NCBI RefSeq assembly: GCF_000513895.2
Contig: NZ_CP165783.1
Location: 124,001 to 188,000, forward strand
Source of the DNA: Ensifer sp. WSM1721
GTDB lineage: Bacteria; Pseudomonadota; Alphaproteobacteria; Rhizobiales; Rhizobiaceae
DNA: 64,000 nucleotides
Reading direction: 5' to 3'
Shown: positions 25,832 to 34,623 of the stretch, piece after piece
How the letters are laid out: each line of letters begins with the position of its first letter
How positions within the stretch are numbered: the first letter of the stretch is position 1
Position numbers and translations under genes: made by a program
The notes under the pieces: generated by a model
Told to the model about the DNA's origin: nothing
The model's database searches: none
Seen by the model: the letters and a program-made list of their open reading frames with translations, nothing else

Positions 25832-26728
25832 TCACATCGCTTCGATGGCTCTCGCCTCACGGGCTATGAAGTCGCAGAACAGTTTGACGCGCAAGGGCAC
25901 GGTGCGGCCGAAGGCGTGCAGCGCATTGAATGGCAGGCTCGGAAGCGCGATCTCCGATGCGAACGTGACAAGCGCACCGGCTTGCAACTCCTTCGCCACC
26001 AGACACCGCAGCAGATAGGCGGCGCCCAACCCAGCGAACGCCGCCTGGATGAGCGCGGCGCCTGAATCGCAATCTACGCGACCGGCGGGAACAAAGCTGC
26101 TGCCGTCCGCCAGACGTACAGGCTGGATTAAGCCGCCGAGCACGTAACGGGCAAAGGGCACGGCCGCCAGATGTTCGACAGGCAGCGGATTGCCCAAAGT
26201 CTCAAGAAAAGCCGGAGATGCGACGATCGCCATCGGCAGGTCGGCCAGATGGCGGACGATCAAATCGCCTTGCGTCGGATTGCCAGCGCGCAACACGACG
26301 TCATAATCCTCCCGGATCAGATCGACGAATCGGTCGGTAAGGCCGATATCGAGATGTAAGTTGGGATTGTCGGCCGCAAAGCCTGTAAACAGCCGCGGCA
26401 GCAGCAGGGGCGCCAGCTCGCTTGGCATGCTGACGCGCAGGCGGCCGGAGAGTGCGGCATCGGACCCGATCCCCTCGTCGCTCGAATCCAGATCCCGCAA
26501 GAGCGGTGCGACGCGCTCGAAGAAAATCTGGCCGTCCTGTGTCAACGTCAGGGCCCGGGTGGAGCGCAGGAAGAGACGCGCGCCGATCTTCTTTTCAAGC
26601 CTCGCCACGCTCTTCGACACCGCCGATGGCGTAGTATCGAGATTGCGTGCCGCGGCGCTGAAGGAACCGGCCTCCACCGTTCGCACAAAGGCCATCAATC
26701 CAGAAGTCTCGTTCAGCAGGTTCGGCAT
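25832..26728 (-). CDS. LysR-family transcriptional regulator
   Basis: 298 residues from the preferred ATG at 26728 (MPNLLNETSG; a longer start at 26764 exists). Helix-turn-helix FVRTVEAGSFSAAARNLDTT to SAVSKSVARLEKKIGARLF, then the substrate-binding domain (LRVSMPSELAPLLLPRL). Divergent from the SDR gene at 26823, which it probably controls, the usual LysR arrangement. Confidence 0.9.
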   Translation of the reverse strand: MPNLLNETSGLMAFVRTVEAGSFSAAARNLDTTPSAVSKSVARLEKKIGARLFLRSTRALTLTQDGQIFFERVAPLLRDLDSSDEGIGSDAALSGRLRVSMPSELAPLLLPRLFTGFAADNPNLHLDIGLTDRFVDLIREDYDVVLRAGNPTQGDLIVRHLADLPMAIVASPAFLETLGNPLPVEHLAAVPFARYVLGGLIQPVRLADGSSFVPAGRVDCDSGAALIQAAFAGLGAAYLLRCLVAKELQAGALVTFASEIALPSLPFNALHAFGRTVPLRVKLFCDFIAREARAIEAM

Positions 26729-26788
26729 TTGCAACTCCGCGGCACAGATCATGTGCCTGCCCATGATCTAATGGATGAGAGTGCCGCC

Positions 26789-26821
26789 GTTTATCTCAAG
26801 CTCAGTTGAAAGGAGATAAAC
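26789..26821. promoter_or_regulatory. 9-bp inverted repeat covering the SDR ribosome-binding site
   Basis: GTTTATCTC (26789-26797) and GAGATAAAC (26813-26821) are perfect complements with a 15-base loop; the right arm contains the GGAG ribosome-binding site and ends one base before the ATG at 26823. It could be a protein operator or an mRNA hairpin that hides the ribosome-binding site. Confidence 0.6.
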
Positions 26822-26822
26822 A

Positions 26823-27572
26823 ATGCAATGTCTCAAAGACAAGGTCGCCGTTATCACCGGTGGCAATAGCGGCATCGGCAGGGCGACCGCCAAGCTTTTC
26901 GCCGAGGAAGGCGCGCGGGTCATCATCACCGGCCGGCGGCAGGATGTCGTCGACCAAGCGGTGCGCGATATCGGTCATCATGCCATTGGCATCGTGGGCG
27001 ACGTCGCCGACCTCGAACATCACCACGAGGTGGTGGACATGGTGGAGAACCATTTTGGTGGCCTCGATATCTATATTGCCAATGCCGGCGTCATCAATCT
27101 CACTGCGTCCCACAATGTGACACCGGAAGTTTACGACCGGCATTTCGCCATCAACACGCGCGGCGTGTTCTTCGGCGTCCAGACGATCGCGCCTCTAATC
27201 CGCAATGGCGGCAGCATTATCGTTACGAGTTCGCTAGCGGCGACAAAGGTATTGCCGGACCACGCGGTTTATGCCGGCTCGAAGGCCGCCGTCGCCGCCT
27301 TCGCTAAGAATTGGGCGATCGAATTCAAGGCACGGCGCATCCGCGTCAACATCCTTAGCCCGGGGCCGGTCGAGACGGAAATCCTCGGTAAGCTCGGCGT
27401 ATCGGAGGCCGAACGACCTGCGTTCGAGGATCACATGGCGTCGCTCATCCCGGCAGGGCGGATGGGACGACCGGAGGAGCTGGCGCGCGCCGCGCTCTTC
27501 CTCGCCTCCGACGCGGGCAGCTTCGTAAACGGGGTGGAACTTCATGCCGACGGTGGCATGACCTTGGCTTGA
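26823..27572 (+). CDS. Short-chain dehydrogenase/reductase (classical SDR)
   Basis: 249 residues. Cofactor motif TGGNSGIG (about 13-20), NAG (about 88-90), catalytic Ser in VTSSLAA and YAGSK (YxxxK), and a C-terminal GGMTLA. Cytoplasmic NAD(P)-dependent oxidoreductase; the substrate is unknown. R/T-rich residues after strand two (ITGRRQ) favour NADP. Divergent LysR neighbour. Confidence 0.92.
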   Translation: MQCLKDKVAVITGGNSGIGRATAKLFAEEGARVIITGRRQDVVDQAVRDIGHHAIGIVGDVADLEHHHEVVDMVENHFGGLDIYIANAGVINLTASHNVTPEVYDRHFAINTRGVFFGVQTIAPLIRNGGSIIVTSSLAATKVLPDHAVYAGSKAAVAAFAKNWAIEFKARRIRVNILSPGPVETEILGKLGVSEAERPAFEDHMASLIPAGRMGRPEELARAALFLASDAGSFVNGVELHADGGMTLA

Positions 27573-27958
27573 AAGGCTCGGAAGATGCCAACGATCTGGT
27601 CATCATGGCTCCTGCTGCGGACGCTTCAGCCCGACACTGGGACCGCTGTGTTCTTCTGTCGGGTTAGTCGGACATCCGCACGAGTCGCGGTAGGTCTATG
27701 GAGGCTTCTGACCGACGATGCGGCCGGAGTTCCAACTGGACTAGCTTTCCTCCCGAAAGCTACTCTCCACAGCCGCAGCGCTTAACCTCAAGCGGGCCGA
27801 TGATAATCTTCTTAGAAGTGATACCGGGGGGGAAGCCGTCGCTCGATCGGGTTCGTTTTCCGGGCAGGCATCCGCAAAAGCGGACCTTGATATTGGAAGC
27901 CCCAAAACTGCCACGAGCTGTCACGCTCCGACCGGACGCGCTGGTCCAGCGGGTCCAC
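27573..27958. other. Intergenic stretch without a supported gene
   Basis: About 390 bases between convergent SDR and LacI genes. No gene, RNA or clear terminator recognised. Confidence 0.4.
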
Positions 27959-29020
27959 TCAAGTGTGATGCCCCTTGCTTTCAATGAGCCCCGAACACTT
28001 TAAAACCGCGCCGACCGAACCTCGCTCGACGAGGCGACAAGGCAGCATGACGTGCTTTGGCTCGAGGTCTTCGCCTTCGAGAAGGCGCTCCAGCAGATCG
28101 GCTCCGCAATATCCCAGGTCGTAGTAGGGCAGGGCGGCAGTGGTAAGCTCGGGCTTCACCGCATGCGATACCGTGCGGAAATCGTCGAAGCCGACGATGC
28201 TGACATCGTTTGGGATGCTCAGTCCCAGACCGAGTGCCGCAATATAGACCTGCAGGGCCATCTCGTCGTTTCCGCACATGATCGCCGTCGGCCGGTCCGG
28301 TTGAATGAGGATCTCGCGGGCAGCGGCAAAAACATAGTTGTTCTCCTCGCCGATCACGCCGTCCATTCCCAACCGAACATCGATATCGTTTTCGGACAGT
28401 CCGGCTTCCCGGATGGTCCCACGGAATGCCTCGTATCGGAGCTCGGCTCCGAGCAGACGAGGGTTGAGGCGGATATAGCCGATGCGCCGATGCCCCCGCT
28501 CGAGCAAATGCCGCGTCAGGTCGCGGGAGCCTTGAAGGTCATCCGGCTCGATCGATACGTAAGGCTTCTTCGATCCGGGGCGGCAGTTCACCAAGATGGT
28601 CGGGATATCAACCTCATCAGGCTCAGGATCGATGACCCGATGGTACATCGTCACATAGAGCACGCCTTCGATACGATGGGACTGGAACGTTCTCCAGGTC
28701 TCCCGCTCCCGCTCTAGGTTGCCGTTGGTGTTGGCAAGGAAAACGGTGCGTCCATTCGCATTGGCCCAATCCTGTATTCCGCGCACGATGTCGCCTGAAT
28801 ACGGGGTCGTTGAGATGAAATCGGTTATGATGCCGAACGTGCGGGATCGGTTCGAGCGAATGAGGCGCGCGGCCATATTCGGAACGTAGCCCAACGAGGC
28901 GATTGCCGCCTCGACTCTCTGAAGCGTGTCTGCGTGGACATTTGGCTCCTTGTTGACCACGCGCGAAACCGTCTTGTCGGAGACGCCGGCCATTCGCGCC
29001 ACGTCCTTGATGCTGACCAT
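27959..29020 (-). CDS. LacI-family regulator of the second sugar ABC/GH172 operon
   Basis: 353 residues. Helix-turn-helix IKDVARMAGVSDKTVSRVVN, effector domain containing TAIMCGNDEMALQVYIAAL and VSIVGFDDF. Divergent from the ABC operon at 29195 and very similar in helix-turn-helix to the LacI at 35776. Three copies of an operator-like sequence lie between it and the operon. Confidence 0.92.
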   Translation of the reverse strand: MVSIKDVARMAGVSDKTVSRVVNKEPNVHADTLQRVEAAIASLGYVPNMAARLIRSNRSRTFGIITDFISTTPYSGDIVRGIQDWANANGRTVFLANTNGNLERERETWRTFQSHRIEGVLYVTMYHRVIDPEPDEVDIPTILVNCRPGSKKPYVSIEPDDLQGSRDLTRHLLERGHRRIGYIRLNPRLLGAELRYEAFRGTIREAGLSENDIDVRLGMDGVIGEENNYVFAAAREILIQPDRPTAIMCGNDEMALQVYIAALGLGLSIPNDVSIVGFDDFRTVSHAVKPELTTAALPYYDLGYCGADLLERLLEGEDLEPKHVMLPCRLVERGSVGAVLKCSGLIESKGHHT

Positions 29021-29077
29021 GATTGCCGTTCCTCACCAGTTGTCCTGAACATATGAAGATAGCGCTTTCCATGCAAG

Positions 29078-29136
29078 TGACAACGTCGACATTATTCATG
29101 ACAACGTCGTCATCTACGATTGACAACGTCGACATT
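29078..29136. promoter_or_regulatory. Three phased LacI-type operators between divergent genes
   Basis: TGACAACGTCGACATT at 29078-29093, TGACAACGTCGTCATC at 29099-29114 and TGACAACGTCGACATT at 29121-29136. Start-to-start spacing is 21 and 22 bases, two DNA turns, so three dimers could line up on one face. The middle copy is nearest to a palindrome (TGACAACGTCGTCA). A TTGACA at 29120-29125 overlaps the third copy and may be the -35 box of the downstream operon. Confidence 0.7.
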
Positions 29137-29194
29137 CTTCCGTTAGCCTCTGCCGCAAGGGTTGGAAAAAGCGAGCCTTTTGGGAGGAGCCGCG

Positions 29195-30454
29195 ATGAAA
29201 AAAATGCTTGCAACAAGTGCGATCGCATTGGTGATTTCAGCAGCCGCCGCGGACGCCGAGACTTTGAATATTCTCGTCGAGGGCGGCGGTGAAATGCTCC
29301 AGAAGGCCGTTGCTGCGCGGTTCACCAAAGAGACCGGCATCGAGGTCAAGTTCACGGTGGTCCCCTATCAGGGAGTCTTTGACAAGCTCTCGGCCGAGAT
29401 CGCTTCGGGGCAGTCGAATTTCGATGTCGCCTCGATCGATGTCGTCTGGAATGCTAAGTTTGCGCGGCATCTGGAAAGCCTCGACGATCTTTTCACGCCC
29501 GAGTTTGCGGCAGATTTTTCCCCGGCGCTGCTGGCAGACGCGAAGCTTGGCGGACACTATATCGGCGTCCCGGCCTGGGCGAACGCAGAGGTCGTGCTCT
29601 ATCGCAAGGACCTGTTTGAGAGCCCGGACGAAAAGGCGGCGTTCAAGGCCAAATACGGCTATGAGCTCGCCCCTCCGGCCAATTGGCAAGAGTGGCGGGA
29701 TATCGCCAAGTTCTTCACGCGCGACACCGACGGCGACGGCAAGACCGACTTCTGGGGCACCGACACGATCGGCGCCTATTCAGAAGAATGGATGGCGCAT
29801 GTGTTGCAAGCAGGCTCGCCCGGCGTAGTCCTCGATGCCGAAAACAATGTCATCATCGACAACGCCGCTCACAAGGAGGCGCTCGAGTTCTATGTCGCTC
29901 CCCTTTGCCAGGACAAATCCGTTCCGGAAAACGTCGCTGAGATCGGCTGGGGCGAGGCCCAGAACCTCTTTTATCAGGGCAAGACGGCGATGATGAAATT
30001 CTGGGCGCATGCCTACAGGATGACGCCGGCGGACTCCAAGGTTAACGGCAAGGTCGGCGTCGCTTCGATGATTGCCGGAAAAGCGGGGATCGCCGGCATC
30101 CCCGGTACCTGGTACAACGTCATTCCTTCGACTGCCGCCAACAAGGAGGCCGCGAAGAAGTTCATCGCCTACGCGGTCAAGCACAACGCGATGGGCATCG
30201 AAGCTCCGCTCGGCCTTGCTGCGACGAACTCCGCCTACCAGAGTTACGCCGGCAAGCAGGGATATGAACACTTCGAGCCGCTTTTGAAGACGTTAGCGGC
30301 AGCCGCGACGCGGGGCCGTCCGATGCATGAGCACTATCAGGAGATCGTTGATGAGGCGGTGCTGCCTGCCGTGCAGAAGGCTCTTTCCTGCGAAGATGAC
30401 ATCGGTGAGGTCCTATCCGAAGCCAAGGAGACGATTGAGGATATCTTGAACTGA
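29195..30454 (+). CDS. Sugar ABC importer solute-binding protein (second system)
   Basis: 419 residues, family 1 solute-binding protein. Signal peptide MKKMLATSAIALVISAAAADA. Typical interior: FDKLSAEIASGQSNFDVASI and AKKFIAYAVKHNAMG. An EF-hand-like DTDGDGKTDF near residue 185 may bind calcium. ATG 29195 follows GGGAGGAGCCGCG. First gene of a five-gene operon (binding protein, two permeases, ATPase, GH172). Confidence 0.92.
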   Translation: MKKMLATSAIALVISAAAADAETLNILVEGGGEMLQKAVAARFTKETGIEVKFTVVPYQGVFDKLSAEIASGQSNFDVASIDVVWNAKFARHLESLDDLFTPEFAADFSPALLADAKLGGHYIGVPAWANAEVVLYRKDLFESPDEKAAFKAKYGYELAPPANWQEWRDIAKFFTRDTDGDGKTDFWGTDTIGAYSEEWMAHVLQAGSPGVVLDAENNVIIDNAAHKEALEFYVAPLCQDKSVPENVAEIGWGEAQNLFYQGKTAMMKFWAHAYRMTPADSKVNGKVGVASMIAGKAGIAGIPGTWYNVIPSTAANKEAAKKFIAYAVKHNAMGIEAPLGLAATNSAYQSYAGKQGYEHFEPLLKTLAAAATRGRPMHEHYQEIVDEAVLPAVQKALSCEDDIGEVLSEAKETIEDILN

Positions 30455-30523
30455 TCCTCCCAAGCGGGTCGGCCAGTTGGTCGCCCCGCCGCCTCACCGC
30501 GTTTCCTGATACCGGAGTTGGAT

Positions 30524-31402
30524 ATGACCGAGAACCGGTTTGTCCTCGCTATGATCGCGCCGGCAGCAATCTTCCTGGGCTTGCTGGTCGCCTATCCAGT
30601 TGCTCTGCTGGTCTACAATTCCTTCTTCAAGGTCGAGCTCATTGCACCGGACGTTCGCACGTGGGCGGGATTGCAGAATTACATCGAGGCTCTGACGTCA
30701 TCGCGAGTCCGTGAAAGCGCACTGCGCACCGTTCAGTACACGTGCTTCGCGCTGTTGTTCGAGTTCGTTTTCGGCTTCTGCGCGGCATTGCTGTTCAACG
30801 CGATCGCCGACAGCTCCCGCTGGCACCGGACGATTTTCGCCTTGCCGCTCATGGTGCCGCCTATCGTTGCCGGTCTACTGTGGCGATTCCTGCTGATCGG
30901 CGACATCGGTATTCTCAACCACGGACTGGTCGGCCTCGGCCTGATCGACAGTCCCGACGCTATCCGTTGGCTCTCTGACGAGGACGTCGTCATATATGCG
31001 GTTTCCTTCGCAGACATCTGGCTGACGACCTCCTTCGTTGCGCTCGTCAGCTATGCGGGACTGACAAACATTCCCCGCGAACTGCTCGAGGCCGCGCGGA
31101 TCGACGGCGCCAGTGCCCTGAAGAGGTTTTGGCACGTCACACTGCCGATGATGCGTCCGGTTCTCGCGGTCGTCGTGATCGTTCGCGGCGTCGATGCTGC
31201 CAAGACATTCGACCTCATTTGGATCCAGACGCAGGGCGGCCCGCGCCATCAGTCCGAAGTCATTTCCATGAACATCTACCAGAGGATGGTGCGCTACGGC
31301 GACCTCGGCGAGGCATCCGCTTCCGCAACGCTCTTCCTCATCGCCATGATCCTTCTCGCTGTCGTCGCCTACTGGAAGATCTGGAGGCCCGCCAATGATT
31401 GA
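30524..31402 (+). CDS. Sugar ABC importer permease (MalF type)
   Basis: About 292 residues with six membrane segments; EAA loop ELLEAARIDGASALKRFWHV. The start could be TTG 30518 or ATG 30524; the GGAG at about 30512 suits the ATG. Overlaps the next permease by eight bases. Partners with the MalG-type subunit downstream. Confidence 0.92.
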   Translation: MTENRFVLAMIAPAAIFLGLLVAYPVALLVYNSFFKVELIAPDVRTWAGLQNYIEALTSSRVRESALRTVQYTCFALLFEFVFGFCAALLFNAIADSSRWHRTIFALPLMVPPIVAGLLWRFLLIGDIGILNHGLVGLGLIDSPDAIRWLSDEDVVIYAVSFADIWLTTSFVALVSYAGLTNIPRELLEAARIDGASALKRFWHVTLPMMRPVLAVVVIVRGVDAAKTFDLIWIQTQGGPRHQSEVISMNIYQRMVRYGDLGEASASATLFLIAMILLAVVAYWKIWRPAND

Positions 31403-32231
31403 GCGCAAGAAACGAGACGTCGGCGGGGCGGTCATCAACATCTTCGCCTCGCTGCTGGTGCTGTCCTATGCGGTTCCGTACGTCTATCTGCTGATGACGG
31501 CGCTCAAACCCGCCGCCGATGTGCAGCAGATTCCGCCGTCGTTCTTCCCGAACCGCATCACGCTTGAGAACTTCAGCACGGTTCTTGCCACCCCGAGCCT
31601 GCCCGCCGCCTTTGCGAACTCGCTGATGGTGGCAGTGCTGACGACGGTCCTCTCGCTGGTTCTGGCCGTGCCCGCCGCCTACGTTGCGACACAGTATCGT
31701 CGGTCCTTCACGACGTTCTTCCTGCTGTTTGCACTCGTCACCCGCATGGTGCCGGCCGTGTCGCTCGGCGTGCCGCTGTTCACCCTGCTCAAATCCTTAG
31801 GGCTTCTCGACACGACGTTGGGGCTGGTGCTCGCCCACACATCGACCGCCGTTCCGCTAGCATTGCTGCTCATGTCGGCCTTCTTCGAGGGGCTTCCCAA
31901 GGAGCTTGAAGAAGCGGCTCGAATGGATGGATGCACGCGGTTTCAGGCTTTCGTGAAGATCATCCTTCCGGTGATGCGCAGTGGCATCGCGGTCACCGCC
32001 CTCTTCTCGTTCATCGCCAGTTGGAACGAGTTTCTCTACGCGCTTCTGCTGACTTCGGAAAAAGGCAAGACCGCTCCCATCGTCATCGCGGAATACAACT
32101 CCGTCTACGGGCTGGCTTGGGGGCCGATGACCGCGGCTGCAGTGCTCTATTCGCTGCCCGTCATCCTCATCACCCTCATTCTTCAGAAACAGATCATCGG
32201 CGGCCTGACCTTCGGCGCTGTCAAAGGCTAA
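31395..32231 (+). CDS. Sugar ABC importer permease (MalG type)
   Basis: 278 residues, six membrane segments, EAA loop ELEEAARMDGCTRFQAFVKI. Overlaps the preceding gene and ends 12 bases before the ATPase gene. Completes the membrane channel of the second importer. Confidence 0.92.
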   Translation: MIERKKRDVGGAVINIFASLLVLSYAVPYVYLLMTALKPAADVQQIPPSFFPNRITLENFSTVLATPSLPAAFANSLMVAVLTTVLSLVLAVPAAYVATQYRRSFTTFFLLFALVTRMVPAVSLGVPLFTLLKSLGLLDTTLGLVLAHTSTAVPLALLLMSAFFEGLPKELEEAARMDGCTRFQAFVKIILPVMRSGIAVTALFSFIASWNEFLYALLLTSEKGKTAPIVIAEYNSVYGLAWGPMTAAAVLYSLPVILITLILQKQIIGGLTFGAVKG

Positions 32232-32243
32232 TGGAGACGAGAA

Positions 32244-33386
32244 ATGGCCGAGATTTGCCTGAGCAATATCAACAAGGTTTATGGCGACAGCTTCCATGCG
32301 ATCCGCAATCTGACATTCGACATTAAGGACGGCGAGTTCCTGGTCTTCGTCGGCCCGTCCGGCTGCGGCAAGTCCACGGCACTGCGGATGATCGCCGGGC
32401 TCGAGAGCATTTCGAGCGGGGAATTGCGTATCGGCGACAGGCTCGTGAATCACGTCGATCCGAAGGACCGCGACATTGCGATGGTGTTCCAGTCCTATGC
32501 GCTCTACCCGCACAAGACCGTCCGGGAAAACATCGCGTTTCCTCTGCGCATGGCGAAGCTGCCGAAGCCGGAGATCGATCGCCGCGTCGAGGAGGCCGCC
32601 CGCGTCCTGGAACTCACGCCGCATCTCGACCGCAAGCCGGGCAGGCTCTCCGGCGGCCAGCGGCAGCGCGTGGCGATGGGAAGGGCCATCGTGCGCAAGC
32701 CGGCGGCCTTCCTCATGGACGAGCCGCTTTCGAACCTCGACGCCAAGCTCCGCGTGCAGATGCGGGCGGAGATCTCGCGCCTGCAGAAGGAACTCGGTGT
32801 CACCACGATCTACGTCACCCACGACCAGGTCGAGGCGATGACGATGGGAGACCGTGTTGCCGTCTTGAAGGGCGGTGTACTCCAGCAAATCGACACGCCG
32901 AAGAATCTCTATGATCGACCCGTCAACGCCTTCGTTGCCGCCTTCATCGGCTCGCCCTCGATGAACCTTTACGAAGCGTCCCTGTCGGGGGACGACTTGA
33001 GACTCGGCTCGCAGTTCATCCGACTGCCCAGTGAGGTTTTTGCGGCGCGTCCTACCCTCCGCACAGAAAACGGGCGAACCGTCGTTGTCGGCATCCGCCC
33101 GGAGGACATGGATGACGCTTCGATCGCGCCCTCAAGCGCAGAAATCCAGGCGACTGTCACCCTCGTCGAGGGGCTCGGTGCTGAGACGATGGTCCATCTC
33201 GCGATCGAGGCGCCTTGGGTGGACGCCGGCGACCCAGACGCCGTCGCGGAGATCGGTCACCAGCGCTCCGCAGTCGGCCGCTTCTCACCAAAAACCGAGG
33301 TTCGGATCGGCGACCGTGCCCGCGTCGCGCTGACCCCTACAAACCTGCATTTCTTTGATCCCGAAACCCGCACCAGCATCTGGTGA
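32244..33386 (+). CDS. Sugar ABC importer ATPase (MalK/UgpC type)
   Basis: 380 residues. Walker A GPSGCGKST, signature LSGGQRQRVAMGRAIV, Walker B FLMDEPLSNLD, switch His in YVTHDQVEAMT, then the OB/TOBE regulatory domain. Energises the second importer. It has a slightly longer C-terminal region than the other two ATPases of this kind in the window. Confidence 0.93.
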   Translation: MAEICLSNINKVYGDSFHAIRNLTFDIKDGEFLVFVGPSGCGKSTALRMIAGLESISSGELRIGDRLVNHVDPKDRDIAMVFQSYALYPHKTVRENIAFPLRMAKLPKPEIDRRVEEAARVLELTPHLDRKPGRLSGGQRQRVAMGRAIVRKPAAFLMDEPLSNLDAKLRVQMRAEISRLQKELGVTTIYVTHDQVEAMTMGDRVAVLKGGVLQQIDTPKNLYDRPVNAFVAAFIGSPSMNLYEASLSGDDLRLGSQFIRLPSEVFAARPTLRTENGRTVVVGIRPEDMDDASIAPSSAEIQATVTLVEGLGAETMVHLAIEAPWVDAGDPDAVAEIGHQRSAVGRFSPKTEVRIGDRARVALTPTNLHFFDPETRTSIW

Positions 33387-33412
33387 CGGCCACACACATA
33401 GGAGACTGTGAC

Positions 33413-34537
33413 ATGACATTGCCGTTCATCCCCACGAGTCCACTCGCGGGGCTCCCCCTCGTGCGCCCTGGCGTCCGCTCAAAGCGGCAGTCGAGCTATG
33501 ACGCGACCGGCGGCAACAAGGACTTCAAGATCGTGCCCGCCGGTCAAACGCAGGTGATGGCCGACATCGACGGAGCCGGCTGCATCAAGCACATGTGGAT
33601 CACTACGCGCTGCTACGATCCTCAATATCTGCGCAAGCTTGTCCTGGAGATGTACTGGGACGGCAGTTCGGAGCCGTCGGTGCGCGCCCCGCTTGGCGAC
33701 TTCTTCGGCGTCGGCCATGCGACGGGAGCACACTGGTGGTCCCTGCCGATGAACACGACGTTCGGCGACCGCCGCGGGCCGAAAGGGCCGTTTTCGCCGG
33801 CGATGAACAGCTATTGGCCGATGCCTTTCGAAACAGGAGCCCGAGTTCAGATCGTCAATGAAGCGGACGAGCCGATCCAGAACCTGTTCTACTACATCGA
33901 TTACGAGCTCTATGCCGATGCGCTTCCCGCAAATATGGGGCGGTTCCACGCAACATGGAACCGCGAGAACCCGACGACTGCGATCCCGACCGTGCAGCCC
34001 TACGCGAACCCGGCACCATGGGACCTCGGCGGAGAGAATACCACGGGCGAAGATAACTATGTCGCTCTCGACATCGAGGGCGAGGGCCACTACGTCGGCT
34101 GTGTGCTCAACATCGATAACTTCAATGCCTCCAACCAGGAATACACCTGGCCCGGCGAAGGCGACGACATGATCTTCATCGATGGTGAGGCCTGGCCGCC
34201 TTCGCTGCATGGCACCGGCACGGAGGATTATTTCGGCTGCTCCTGGGGGTTCCCGGCAGGACAGCACTCGACGCCCTATCACGGCATTTCACTCGGCGCG
34301 GACGTGCAGGAGCATTTCGGCAAGTGGTCGCTCTATCGCTTCCACATCGAGGATCCGGTGCACTTTTCGAAGTCCATCCGCGTGACCTTCGAGCACGGCC
34401 ACGCCAACGATCAGTCGAACGACTATTCCTCGGTCGCATACTGGTATGCGCTCAAGCCCACTGCCGCCAAGCCCCTGCCGCCGGTCAAGGACCGGCTCGT
34501 CCGGCGCTGGCCGGAACATGGGCTGTGGGACAGGTAA
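33413..34537 (+). CDS. DUF2961 / GH172-type glycoside hydrolase
   Basis: 374 residues, no signal peptide. Belongs to DUF2961, now glycoside hydrolase family 172, whose known members act on alpha-D-fructofuranosides/difructose dianhydride or on D-arabinan. Conserved core GEGDDMIFIDGEAWPPSLHG then TGTEDYFG; Glu 249 and Glu 271 are the best candidates for catalytic residues. Start ATG 33413 follows AGGAGACTGTGAC. Last gene of the operon, implying intracellular hydrolysis of the imported sugar. A divergent paralogue lies at 40080. Confidence 0.85.
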   Translation: MTLPFIPTSPLAGLPLVRPGVRSKRQSSYDATGGNKDFKIVPAGQTQVMADIDGAGCIKHMWITTRCYDPQYLRKLVLEMYWDGSSEPSVRAPLGDFFGVGHATGAHWWSLPMNTTFGDRRGPKGPFSPAMNSYWPMPFETGARVQIVNEADEPIQNLFYYIDYELYADALPANMGRFHATWNRENPTTAIPTVQPYANPAPWDLGGENTTGEDNYVALDIEGEGHYVGCVLNIDNFNASNQEYTWPGEGDDMIFIDGEAWPPSLHGTGTEDYFGCSWGFPAGQHSTPYHGISLGADVQEHFGKWSLYRFHIEDPVHFSKSIRVTFEHGHANDQSNDYSSVAYWYALKPTAAKPLPPVKDRLVRRWPEHGLWDR

Positions 34538-34558
34538 TCTCCTCCCAAGAGCAACTTG

Positions 34559-34586
34559 GGCCGGTCTTTGCGCCGGCCGCCTTTTC
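34559..34586 (+). terminator. Rho-independent terminator after the second sugar operon
   Basis: GGCCGG (34559-34564), loop TCTTTGCG, CCGGCC (34573-34578), then GCCTTTTC. Placed 22 bases after the GH172 stop, closing the operon. Confidence 0.75.
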
Positions 34587-34623
34587 TATGAGCAAGCGAC
34601 CACTGCTGAAACCGGGGGGATAG

